Positions 1 to 13,100 of a stretch of 64,000 nucleotides of DNA are shown here, piece after piece (positions within the stretch are counted from its first letter, which is position 1; every line of letters begins with the position of its first letter). The stretch comes from Echinarachnius parma. Lineage: Eukaryota > Echinodermata > Echinoidea > Clypeasteroida > Echinarachniidae. A program made the position numbers and the translations under genes. The stretch spans positions 1 through 64,000 of the forward strand of contig JBAMJV010002983.1 in the NCBI GenBank assembly GCA_037951105.1, given 5' to 3'. The notes under the pieces are model-generated. The model was not told the origin of the DNA, searched no databases, and worked only from the letters and a program-made list of their open reading frames with translations.

Positions 1-894
1 GAAGGTAAGTTATACACATATGCCATTACTAGGTAAAACAAATATATGGCAATGTGTACTTTGCCAATAACGCAATGATTTACTACAACATAAAGTATGG
101 AATCTTTTTAGTGTAAAATAACTGGTCCATAGTTTTAGTTACTTCTGTTTGTTCTTCTCATGCAGTATTCATACACCACAGCTTCTTTAACATTATTAAA
201 ATAACGTGTTTTGACAATCATGACAAACACATTTCCCCAAGTTATATGTAAATTATTTTTTTTGAAAAAAAGGTTCAGATACTCGTTCAGGCATACAATC
301 CCAATCTTTATGGTGAAATTTGAACGAACCTGTTCCAATAATCGCAATTTCCCCAAATATATAAATTTATATTTGGAAAGGACACAACAAGTAGTTTACT
401 TGCACCCAACAAATAACTTATTGACCTTTGTGATTAGATATGTAAGCATGGGTTTGAGTGTGATCTCCTTATTGTATGCACTGTTAACAATTCCCATCTG
501 TCACAGAAAACATTCCCAATATCAATTAATAACATGAATTAGTTAAGTCATGACCCATGGAACTTGAAATATGCCAGTACGTAATCATGACTATTTTACG
601 TTAGTCACGAAAGACTTGATGACTATCTCACACTTATTGGCTTTAGATATTGGGTCTTAAATATCATTCACTGCTCAATAAAGAGGAAGGGATTTAACGA
701 CAGACTATTATTGGTAATTAAATTATAAGCATTTAATTATATTAGGAGTCATAACTTGTACGCATATATGTTCGGTTGATATTATTATAGTCACGACGGA
801 CTGCCTTTCTTGATTATAGCGTACACTAATTTGCTTTAGATCTTCAAGATCAGTCACCGCTCAATAAAGAGGTGGAGATTGGTGTATAGCAGGT
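1..894 (-). other. 3' UTR / downstream flank of the SRCR receptor gene
   Basis: No coding region is credible here; small open frames are chance. A segment around 600-695 resembles one around 788-885 (TAGTCACGA near the start, CTCAATAAAGAGG near the end), so the flank holds a tandem duplication with a period of about 187 bp. An ATTAAA polyadenylation-like hexamer on the minus strand lies near 731-736. The true 3' end cannot be fixed. Confidence 0.4.
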
Positions 895-1165
895 CTATAC
901 TTCCGTGGTTTCAATACCTCGGTCTGGCTCTTGATCTTCCGTCATGTCCGTGGTATCTTCCGTTGAACCATATCTACGGCCCATTCGCTCTCCTCTTACC
1001 GGTACCAGCGGAGCGCCGTGATATTCATGCAATAAACCTGGATGATTGGTGTCACGTACGCGATGGCCGATCTCCTCGTAAGCATAGTCATAGTTACCTG
1101 GATTGGGTGCAGCATAGTTTTGCTGATAAGGGTCATCCTGGTCCCTCTCGAAGACCACATTAGAC
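895..1165 (-). CDS. SRCR receptor cytoplasmic tail exon with stop codon
   Basis: The acceptor TTTGGGCAG|G matches the phase 2 donor of the TM exon. The exon encodes 89 residues: acidic and tyrosine-rich near the membrane ([12 protein letters not shown], then [13 protein letters not shown]), then a basic Pro/Gly-rich part, then acidic SerThr-rich sequence ending ETTEV and TAG at 897-895. YEEI (1069-1080) is the optimal Src-family SH2 ligand known from peptide-library work. TEV at the C-terminus fits the class I PDZ ligand pattern (S/T-x-V). No named domain is present. Confidence 0.8.
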
Positions 1166-4100
1166 CTGCCCAAAGCAGAACAATCATATTAATTATTCAT
1201 GTATTTTAGACGATGAAGAAAGTGTGGAAAACGATAAATTAAAAAATGCTCAATAAGAACGCAAATAGAAATGCTCCTCCTAGAAACAATAGCATGTAAT
1301 AATTAAACAGTACAAAATCCCAATGATATCAGTGATACTTCAAATGACTTTTTGTTATTGATATTGGCCCAATTCTTTCATCTCAACTTGATAATACTTA
1401 TTATGTTATTTAAAGAAATATTTAAAGAAACATTATAGTACCGCTTTATTTCATAACATTAAAGATTTTATTCAAAGAAAAAACAATATTAGCCAAATAA
1501 TATCTTTACAGAAAGTTGAAATCATACAGATTATGAAAATATTACTTTCCAAGTACTCGCACATCCAAAAATTGAAGAAAAAAAAATGATCATATTAAAC
1601 ACTGCCTCAAAACCCCCAATCCAGCGACGAGCGGAGTCAGTAGCTGTGTGTGATGTAGTGACGTCACCATAGGGGTTATCCAATAGGAAGGTTCGGTATC
1701 TACCACGTAATATACCGGAATTATACCCCTTTATACCGAGGATTCCGTGGTTGTTTAAAGGGGTAGTTTAGTTTTGGTAGAGAGGGCGCTGCACATCACA
1801 ATTTTTTTGTGAGGTAATGAAAAACTGAGTGTCGAATTTGAGAGAAAATGCAATTTTAATGGCAGAATAAACTGTTTTGGTCAAAATCGACCCCGAAACG
1901 GCTAAAATATCAATAAATATATCTGATCTTATAATTATTTGGGGCCCAAATAATTAGATGATTTTGTCAAAAAATAAAAAAAAATGCTTGCACTTTTTCA
2001 AAAATGTTCAAAAGCGTTTTTAAAATAGTTGTTGATGATATCAATATTTATTCATAATTTCAATACAACATCACATGCATAATTTTGTATGATAAATGCC
2101 TGAAACCGATGCCTTTTTGGAGAGCGCCCTCTTGTGTTTGATGGCTCTTTTTGAATGATAACAGGCTTTTTACTTAGTCGTTTGTAATTTTGTATACCTT
2201 TCGAGCATGGTGGAGTTATAAATATTAGTTTATATTGTTACTGTCCAGGTTTTGGTTACTTAAGTTCAGCCTTACCAAAACTGTACTACCCCTTTAAACT
2301 ATTTTATTTTCTATACAATTTTTGAACTAATAAAATAACAATCTATATTCGTTGTAAAGTTATTCTTTTATTCATTAATGTGTCTGATAAAGTAAAAATA
2401 GGTAAATGAACCACCTAATCTGCGAGTTGAATCATACTCGCGGCTGGCGGCATGCATGATACGTGCAGAGCCTCGACCGTGCGCGATACGGTGGACAATA
2501 TGCATGCAGTATATAGCGGTTAGTGCAGTGTATGTAGCTCGCTTCAATTCAGCTCGCGTTAGTGAGTAAGTGCACTATTATCAGCGCATTTTTTTGCTGT
2601 TTTTGCAGGTAATTGTTCTCGTATTTGTTTTAAAAGCCCTACAAACATGTAAGTAAAATAAGAGATAGTCTAGAATAGGTGTGATCGTAATAATCTTGCA
2701 TTTTCGTTCCTTTTCGGAGCTTTTTAAAAGTGCAATTACTTACAAGGCAATTACTTACAAGTGCAATTACTTACAAGGCAGTTGGCGCGGCAGCTCAGCT
2801 AAGTAGCTAGAGCACAGCCTGTCTCGCGGGACTGGGCCGCTGAAACTCTAGTGCGTGTTTCGTATCATTCAACTGACGGGCATTTGTTTTTCGAGGCACG
2901 TTCAATTTGCGTCTCTCAATTTGTCAAACAAATCTCTAATTATGGGAAAATAACCACTCATACGGTAAAATATGTACTTTTACACTAACATTGGGCAATG
3001 CTGATTTTATTATTGCCTCTTACTCCTATTTTTTAAAAAGTAATGTGTGTATAATCTCTTATTCATGTTATAACACGGAATTAGTATGGTTTTAAAATTG
3101 GGCATTCCACATTTCATGTTTTTCATCAAATTAAGGTTTGTTATAAGAAATAGATATAGATATTTTTTTCGACACTCGCAAAGCATTTGACATGCTATAT
3201 CACTCAAGACTATGGTATAAACTTGTATATTTAATTGTACATATGATTATGGAATATTGCTTTTGATAATTATGATACGAGAAGTTCAACAAAATTATAT
3301 TTACCACAGATGCGAACATCATCGTATAGGATGTTTTTTGTCAAGGTCCAAAACTTTGGAATAGTATGCTTTTATTCGAGAAGCTGCTAGGAATAACCTT
3401 ATATGATTTTAAACTGATATAAACGTTTATTGCAATCTTCAGTTATATGAACTTCATTATTTTACATTTTGCTTCTCATAATGAGCACGTTATGTGTATG
3501 TGTTTGTATGTGCTTTATTCTTCGAAATACATGGATGTTGTATAACGGATATTTAAACGAATCCCATCAAGAAAAGTGGGTTTAATATAGCGCTAGCTAC
3601 GTGACTCGCGCACAAATAAAAATAGCATGACCGCACACTAGGCAAAATACTGAACCAAACCTCGCTTAATCTGACTACATGTAATTACATATTCTTCATT
3701 TTTTGATTTTTTCCGTGAGATACCTTTACAAATGTCGGCTTCACAATACCTTAACAAGAATAAGTACAATATATAGTTGTAATAATATGCTAAATCAGTA
3801 AACGTCTTTTATTGACCGACATATAGTCTGATGGAGGGACGCATTCGTTTTTCATTCGTAGAATCCAAATTATAGGGCGGTTCGATCTGATTTTTGTTTG
3901 TGTGTGTTTCATTCATCGATATCCCCATCCTTCAACTGGAAAATGTTCAGACGTTTTGTAAAAGAGGGAGTGTCCCTTTAAGGCATAAATGTCTGTTTGA
4001 TGTGTCCCCTGCAATTATAACCACTTTTACCTAGATAAATGTCATGTAAGAGACTGCCGAAATTGTTCGCCAAGAGTGACATCAGGTTTTGAAGATGTGT

Positions 4101-7100
4101 GGACTACAGTATAATTTTTAAGAAGTCTGTGGCCGAGAGCACGATCATGACCCAGGACCAGCCCTAGTTCCACTGATCTCTAGATATGCTTGAGTAATCA
4201 TTTACGGTTTAATTAGTAAGGTCGATATGTGCTCTGTTACGTTCTGTCGATGTGTATGTGTTACTCTAGCATATTGACATCGATGAGTTAGAGCCAATGA
4301 TGCTAATTACCATGGTAAATGTCGCTGGTCCTTAATCGGGCCCCTGCCCACCGTATACCAAAATGTCATGCTGAAAAAAGTGCAAAAACTGTGGTTTCGA
4401 CGAATAACCTTTGGCATGACATTCCCCATTTGTTTACATTTGGATAAAAATAAAACTTTTAACCTTAAACATTTGTCTTAATTTATACTTTTTGTATTAA
4501 GACGAACAAATATATCACATTTTTAATAAAAGATAGTGACATGTAATGTATATAGCGTTTTAGATTGTGCTTATCAACATTTATATGGTTGAATGGATGT
4601 TCCATTTTTGCTATTTTTGAAAAACAGACCTTGCGGTGGTCAACTGACCGTGACAAGTCATGCATTAATAGCTGCATCCGAATTGTATTCCTATTTTGAG
4701 ATGTTCATTTCATATTTAATTTTAAATACAATAGCATTTATGTTATCATAAGTATATATGAGACATTTTGTCTAAACTTAGTGTCCCGTTTGTTAGTTTG
4801 CGTTTATCATTTTAAATATATTTATATCCCCATTTGCATTTCCGCGATTTGTTGTTTTGTTTTGCGATTACGTGCATGCGTACTTTTTTTAGCGACATTA
4901 TGAACAATCAAATTTACACGATGTACACAAAGCCAATGTAAAATGGCAGCACCGGGTGCTCCCGGTTTCTTAACGACTCATGATTGAGTTTGGTGTTGGT
5001 TGTAATGAACAGTTATCCACTGACCTCTTGCAAACGCGAACGATGACCACAACCACCAGGATAAGCAGAATCAGGCCTGCCACGGATGCCGCAGTTGGGA
5101 TGATCACCGATTGACCTATCATATTAATATATGACATTGTCATTAAAAGGGATAGTTGAGTATTGGTCAAACTTAACTTAATAACTAAAACCTGCACCAT
5201 TACGGTACAAAGTAATACATGTACATGTATTTATAACTTCACCATACTCGAACAGTATACACAATTACAAAAAACTACGTATGTGCATTCAATTTCGTCA
5301 AATTGCCGTGGAGGAGTCGCTTTGGTCATTCAAATTCATATTCCGAGCATGCATATTCGCATTTGGACACCCAAATGTCAAATCGCGAACTTCAAATTCG
5401 CAAATGGACATTCGATTTCATCATTGGGCGCTATTTTCAACAAATGGGCATTCAATTTAATACGGCAAGCTTGACAATCGCTCGTTTGTGCATTCAATTT
5501 CGTCAATGGGTGACCAATTTCCAGACATGCTCATTCAATTTAAGTTACACAAAAAATATCCATATACGTATTCACAAATTAACATACTGTATATACATTT
5601 ATTTATACAACCACATACATAGTTACGCACATAGGCGTACCCAGGGAGAGGGTTGGGGGTTCAACCCCCCGGTCTCGACCGTCATTATCGCTGGTCTCGG
5701 GCCTCGAAAATGCGCATAGCCCTGGTCTCGGCCTCAAAAATGTCGAAAATTTCCGGCCTCGGCTTTGAAAATTTCCTACGACTACCCCCACCCCCCCCCC
5801 CCCCACACACACACACGCACACACCCCTCACAGGATTCTCAAGCACTGGGTCTTGGTCTCGACCTCGAAAATTGTGGACCGGACCTGGTCTCGGTCTTGA
5901 AAATGTCGTAAATGTGCGGTGTCGGCTTCGGAAATCTTCACGACTACCCCCACCCCGCTGGCAGAACATTTTTTCTGAAGAAATACCCCCCACCCCCCCC
6001 CCCCCCCCCCCCCCTTTGAAAAAATCCTGGGTACGCAACTGGTTACGCTCACATAAACACACGCACACACATTCACTTTTTTTCTTCTTACATAATCTCA
6101 ACCATTATTTCATCGGGCTATATATTTCATTTTTTAGATAATATACTTTTAAACATTGAATCTTCACTTTTCGATATTCCTCGGTCACATTTGTCTATTT
6201 TTGTTATCTGTTTGATGTTCAATTTGGTATACAATCTGTATTTTCTTATTTATACATTCATTCGTTCATCATTTTGTCTTAACTTTATCATCATGCGAGT
6301 TCATAATGTCATTTCATCACATGATGTTATTTGTCATGTGATCGTTATTGTCTCATAATTTTTGTTCACCATTTTGTATATTTATTTACATAATGTTTTC
6401 TATATCATACATGTACCACGATGTTACATAACATGTCCACTGCACATTTTTAATTTGAATGCCAATGTAATGAACTTGTTTGCCAATGCGCGAATTTGAA
6501 TGACCGAAATGAGACCCGAGACTGCTAGAGATGAAATTGAATGCCCATTGACGAAAATCAGTGCCTATCGCTTACAATAGAATGGCGCAAGTGTGAAATT
6601 GGTCGCTCTTTTACTCAATATGAATGACCAAAAACGATTTTGGATTACGATATGTCGATCCAAGCGTGGATTAGACGAAATTGAATACTGCTTATATGAA
6701 ATTGCATGAGAAAATAGCGAAATTGACCGGGAAAACCTATATTAAAAAAGAGCCGTTACGACTTGAAAGGGTGCTATTTTTCAAAATCATTGGTTTGAGC
6801 CCTTTTCATACAAAAGAGTGCATCTAATGTTTGTTTAAATAATGATTCAATAGAGATATCATGAACGACTTTTTAAAAACCTTTTCTGATTTTTTTTCAA
6901 AGTAGTCTTCGAGCATTTGTTTTAACTTTTTCTAAAAAGTCTAAATATCGCCCGGTGATTGCCGGTGAAGAACATCTTGAATAAAAATATATTCAGGGAT
7001 ATTTCAGCCGTTTCTGAACCAATTTTGATCAAATAAAGTTTATTCTGTCATTAAAATTGTATCTTCTCTCGAATTCGACAGTCAGTTTGTCATTATCTCA

Positions 7101-10100
7101 CAACAAAATATCGGGGGCACTTCGGGAAATACCAATACTCAACACTACCTTTAAAATAAAAACACCTCAAACTTTAAACAATTAAATACATTATCGTAAT
7201 GGTATTCTGATTTCGAAAACATGATTATTCATGTCTGCAAATAGGTTTAAATAAATCACATTCAGAAGTTTTTCCGTATGAACTCACTTAAGAAATATAA
7301 CAAAATCATAACAAGAATTTGTTTTTGTTACCGTACTATCATAATGTATGTGATAAACGTGCCATTCATGGATATTGAAGATGATAATATTGATTTTACC
7401 AGTCGAAAATATGTTTAATCAATTTTTACACATTTACCTGAATGTAAACATCTGACCCCTGCAACGTCCTGATGACCGCAGTTATGGCTCCTCATACCAC
7501 TGTGTGGACAATCGAAGATGGCCGACTCTGTCCCGGTACAATTAACACCATCCAGTATAATGTTTCCGGTGCCCTGACCAAATGCAGCTGCGGCACTCAT
7601 CAGTGCCGCCTTGGCAGATTGTAAACCGAGACTTCTGCAGACAACGTTCGCATCCTCCATGTCCCAATCATCACCACAGACAGTTCCCCAGGTTTTGTTG
7701 TAATAAACCTCTACTCTACCCTCTTTGTAACTCTTTCCATCTGCAAGTCGAACTGTGGAATGGTATAAAAATCAAAATAGTTGAACGAAATAAAGTCAAG
7801 TTTAGCCAGTTAAGAATTCATATTAACGTTATTTTATAATTTCCATGTGTTTGCCCGACAACTCGATGGTTACACATATTTTTCAATGTACATTAAATTC
7901 AAACTCTCAAGGGGGCTACATTAAAATGGCACTAGAATGAATGGCCTACATGAAACATTGCTGCTTTCAATTTGCACAAGTGCGTTTACACCATGCGCAG
8001 TCTCTTGTAAAGATACACAGACCATATAGCTAGCTATGATAGCATGAATAGGCCACAACCAGCACAAACATTAAAGAGGCAAACATTATAATATCTTACA
8101 TTACAATGTGAACTATTTTAATTCTCAATATTCGTTTTCGCTGTGAGAATTAAATACATGAATATAGTTGCAATGTACACAGTCCTGTAATAAGATGTTT
8201 TAACATGTTATGAATCACCATGGTCAGGTTAACTCTTCTACTTGAATATAGATGACGGAACATGTATAGATCAATTGGATTAGTTTCTTGTTCATCCTAC
8301 CTGAATGAACACATCTGACACCTGCGTCAAGCTCATGGCCACAGTTTTTGATGTCAGGACCCCCTCTTGGACATCCAAAGATGCACGACTCTGTCCCGGC
8401 ACAATGAACCTCATCCAGAAGAATGTCTCCGGTGCCTGGGCCGAATGCTGCGCTATGGACGGGTTCCTCGGCATCTGGGAAACCAAGACTTTTGCAGACA
8501 ACCTTCGCATCCTGCATACTCCAGTTATCATGACAGACAGTTCCCCAGGCTCCATTGTAATAAACCGCTACTCGGCCCTCGTTGATACTATCACCATCTT
8601 CAAGGCGAACTGTGTAATGATATAATTAGCAAGTTATAAAAAGCAGGTTTTGTCAGGTGAGATCAACATCTTCCCCAGAAAGGGGGGGGGGGGGGGATGG
8701 GGGGAGGGGGGTAATCGAATAATTATCCTGTTCGTTTTTCTCCTGAAAAGCAAAAATAGAAAAAATAATCCTAACGTCTCCGCTAATATCTTGCCGGAAG
8801 TGTATTCTTTTAATAAGGGGGGGGGGGGGGGGGAAGTGGCGCCGATTCCATCCGAAAACACAATGCATTGGGGGGGGGGGGGGGGGCGAGCATTGTTTGT
8901 GAACAATGCTCTGCCCCCCCCCCCCCCCCAATGCATTGTGTTTTCGGTGGAATCGGCGCGCCTGGGGGGGGGGGGGGGGGCTGAGGTCATTTGCCCAAAT
9001 AATACTTTTCCTGCCCGCCTTCACAGGACAACAGAGAAAAAAAACTATCTTAATGTTTCGGCCATTTTTCTGCCCGAAGTGAATCTTTTGATGCTTTTGT
9101 CCGAAAATCAAATTTGATCGAATCGATTAGTTTTTGACGTTCTATTTCCCATAAATTACATAAATTTGCCTGAAAGTAAAAACGAGCTATTCCGAGTTTT
9201 GCAGGAATTTTACTGTAGTTTATAAGCTATACAAGGAACCCCTTGTTAATATTTCTATCTTGAAGTATCTTGAAGTATCCAATTAGTTGAATAAAATGAA
9301 GTCAAGTTTAGCCTCTTAAGAATCCATATTTACGTTCTTATAATAATTTATATGTGTTCACTCGACAACATGATGATTATATAAATTTCCATACGAAATT
9401 AAAACTCTCAAGAGGATTACATAAATATTGCACCAGAATTAATGGCCTACATGAAACATAGCTGTTTTTGAATTTGCACAAGTGCGTTTACACCATGCGC
9501 AGTCTCTTGTAAAGATACGCAGACCATATAGAGTACCTATAAAATGGTACAACCAGAACAAGTCAGCCTTACGGTCTGATGCGGTAATTGCCCGAAAAAC
9601 AAAATATGCCCAAGATCTCTCAACGCGCCAACAGGACTCCTGGTCCCATATTTCACGCCTGCTTGAGTCAATTCATGGCTGTTTATCTGCTTATGAGTTT
9701 GAACTAGTGGATATTCACCATGTGCAGCAAATTGTGATGACATATACTTCTTTACCAGGCAGGTATGGTGGAGATATCCCATACAATACTAGATGATTTT
9801 TGTAATATATAATTTAATTTGATGGTGGGACGATTCAAAGGACTTGTATTTCATTGTAAATCACACCTGTATTTTGATACATTTACATGTTATGAAGCAC
9901 TAATTAGAAAATACAGTATTCCATATGCATAATCCGGGTAAGGGGCTTTCACGCATTCACGATCTGAATACCGAACACCATGGATCATAATTCCGGGGTT
10001 AATCTTGTAATCTGAGTAATTTCCTGCTTCATGGTGTATACACCGTGGTCATATATCTGTGGAATAATCATCAGTGCACAGGCATGGTAACAAAAACAAT

Positions 10101-13100
10101 AACAATTATCATGATTATATATGATTATATATGCCAACAATATCGCCCCGAAGAACACGGATTAAAATAATCCGTGTTATGAATTAGTTCCGCATAGTAA
10201 TCAGACCACCCCTGAGATCTTTGTTCAGCCAGGAGCGCCAAGTACCACGCCGGGGGTCCTAACCGGAGTGTGCACGAAGAGGCAGGACACAACACGGATT
10301 CCGTAGTGTCAATCATGGTTGGTCCGTTTTGTGATCCTTGGACATGTTGGATGCGATGTGTCATGGAAAACACGGTGTCGCATATGTCATGGACAATTTT
10401 TACATTCAGTTTTTTATTTATATTCTTTTCATTGTTGAGGACAACAATGTTTAAACTAGTGGTGAATGTTGTGGTAATTTTGTACCGTAATATATATTTA
10501 TAGGATTGTACACTTAAATATATATTTCTGTAATGATTTATCATTTTAGTTCTGTACTCAGTATAACGTTGGTAGACAGGATGGAAGAAAGCCAAGTTGG
10601 TCAGTTTATGAGTCTACCCTTTTCATTCATACCCACCCCTCTATTGATCCTCCCTGCATCGCCCCTATTCATGTCCCCCATAAAACCCGCCTTGTATTAA
10701 GCTGCTGGGCAGCCCTATTCAAACACTCCCCCAGCCCCAAGCCCAACTCAGGACAAGTTCAATGCCCTCTTTGTTCTGCGTTATATCCTCTTCTTTTATG
10801 TCATCTTTCTTAGTTACATCAAGTTTGTTTGGTGTTTACTAACAACTTGAATCTTGCTTTTAGAGAAAAGGTATAAATATGAGGTGTTAGAAAGCTAATA
10901 TCATTCCTCGTAAAAGTAACCGTGTTGTGAAGTTGGATCCTGGACCAGTGGACCTGAAAGCCATTTTGTTAGTGTAGTGCTGGTGGAAGCTTTCCTTGCA
11001 TTGCTGATTATAAGGTGAATACTATATATTTTATATAAGTTTGTATTTGATTATGTACATTGGTTGTAAGAGAGTGTGAGCTTCTTATTTAATATATGTT
11101 GGAGTCGATATCGAATGTATAGTTGGTGTTCAATTCACTTATCAGTGATAGGTGGTCATGTTCAGCGAGACTGAAAAAAAAAAAAACACTGTTGTAAATT
11201 GTAACAATAACTCGCCAAATTGGGATAACTTGAACAAATTGAATAGGCCAAAAAGGGAATATTTTTAATATGATAAGCCTGACACAGCATAGCAAGGTTA
11301 CAGGAATCAACATGGAGACGCCCATCCCACTGAACTTGTCAACTCCCATCGGAGGTGAGACGTGCTCACCGCTGAGAGCAGGAACGACAACCATCGGGTG
11401 GGATCGGTTCATGGCAGCTACCACCAGGTGAAGCCAGTGTCCACATTCAGCGGCAAGGGAGGACTTAAGGTGGAGGATTGGGTCAGGGACATGAACTATG
11501 TCCTTGAGTCAAAATGTCCAATGCCTCCACATGTACAGTTCAACGAGGTCGTTCGACATAGTGGAGGACGGGCTCGGGACCTCATCCTGTACTTGGAGCT
11601 GGATAGTGACCGATGCCTTACGCCGGCTGCAGCCTTTCGTGAACTGTTGGAGGAGTATGGCGACGCAGACTACACTACATCACCGATGGCAAGTTTCTAC
11701 GCACGGGTCCAGCACTCCAACGAGACAGCAACCGAGTACGCTGTCGCTCTTGAGGCAAAGCTGCGGGTCGCAAAGGACAGAGGAGAGAGAGCAGCGATGG
11801 TCGAGCAAGCGGCACGTGACAGCATGCTGTGCATCCAGTTCATGCACGGTCTACGGGATCTAGGAGTGAAGGCTCGACTTGCACCGATGCGGCCTCGGGA
11901 AATGACGTTCCGCGACTTGAGGAGAGAGCTGCGCATCATCGAGGAGGAGGAACGTCAGAACTCAGCCCAGGTCTACGGACAGGAGGTGCGACAGGCAGAG
12001 CTGAAACAAGCAGAACAGAGGCATACCGCCCCACCCGAGAACCGAGCCATCGATGAGCTGACACGAGCTATGCATCAGCTGGTTACGACCCAGCAACAGC
12101 AGATGGAGTCGGTGAACATGGTCATGGATTCAGTGAACAGGGCCATGGAGGAGAATCGCCAGAGGATAGCTGCCTTCGAGAGCCAGCTTCAGCGACCCAG
12201 AGGCCCCTTCGAGAGCCCGCTTCAGCAACCCAGAGGCCCCCATGATGACAGAGGGATAGGCGCCGGACGAGGAGGAAGGCGACCGCAGGTTAGTGTCTGC
12301 TACACATGTGGACAGCCGGGCCACTTTTCAAGATCTTGCCCTAATCATCGGCAGATGCAAGGTGCCCCATCACAGCAGGCGTTAAACTAGAACGACCCAC
12401 AGATGGAGGGCATTCTGTGGGTTCCCTCAACCAATCCTGCCCTAAGGAAGCTGAGCTGAGCGAGAGCCAAGTAGAGGAGGACCAGTCCAGAGGTGGAGAG
12501 TTGGTGGGTCCAGTAAATAGCGTGACTATCACTATATGTAATCAGCAGTGCCACGCGATATTAGATACAGGCTCACAGGTAACCACCATCACCGCAGACT
12601 ACGTGAGACATCACCCCGTGCTTCGAAAGAGAGAGATTAAGCAGACCAGTATTCAGCTGGAAGGTGCTGGTGGCCAGGCCGTCCCGTATGAAGGTGTCAT
12701 CCTACTAGACATCGAGTTCCTGGGGACGAGACTGAAGTCGGTTCCTGCCTTGGTCGTCCCAGCTATTCAGAATACGGGGAAGATCTCTTGCCTGCTTGGG
12801 ACTAACGCTCTCCGCGCCTCTCGGGACCAGCTTCACAGCAAGCACGGGCGGAAGTTCATGCACTTCGTGAAGGCTTCTTCGATGCCCTGCTTCGTAGCAT
12901 TCGAGGCTATGAAAGGCGACGGGCTCGACCTGGCAGATCGCTCGGGTCACGTAGGAGTTGTGCGCTATGAAGGGAGGAAACCACTAGTGCTACGCCCCGG
13001 TCAGCAGGTTGACGTTGATGCATGTGCCCCAAATTTCACCCGTGGAAGGATCTTCACGGCCCTGGTCGAAGAGAACGACGAACTGGTGGGCATCAAGACA

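Larger units (their letters stand above)
5116..7437 (-). other. Intron between TM exon and SRCR domain 10
   Basis: The intron holds a poly-C element (5631-6042) between two degenerate arrays of a CATTCAATTTCGTCAA-like motif. One array lies at about 5285-5555. The other, largely in inverted orientation, lies at about 6465-6715. A decayed MITE copy lies at about 6755-7154. Otherwise it is AT-rich sequence without coding signal. Confidence 0.6.

Noticed and set aside
879-1163. 94-residue plus-strand open frame over the tail exon
   Set aside because: It is the antisense shadow of the cytoplasmic-tail exon, which has the correct phase and a splice acceptor.
2776-2870. tRNA-like start (GGCAGCTCAGCTAAGTAGCTAGAGCA)-type A box
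   Set aside because: No B box and no cloverleaf can be formed; at most a worn SINE remnant.
8634-9117. Glycine- or proline-rich open frames around the poly-G tracts
   Set aside because: Produced by homopolymers and the palindrome; open on both strands, no domain.
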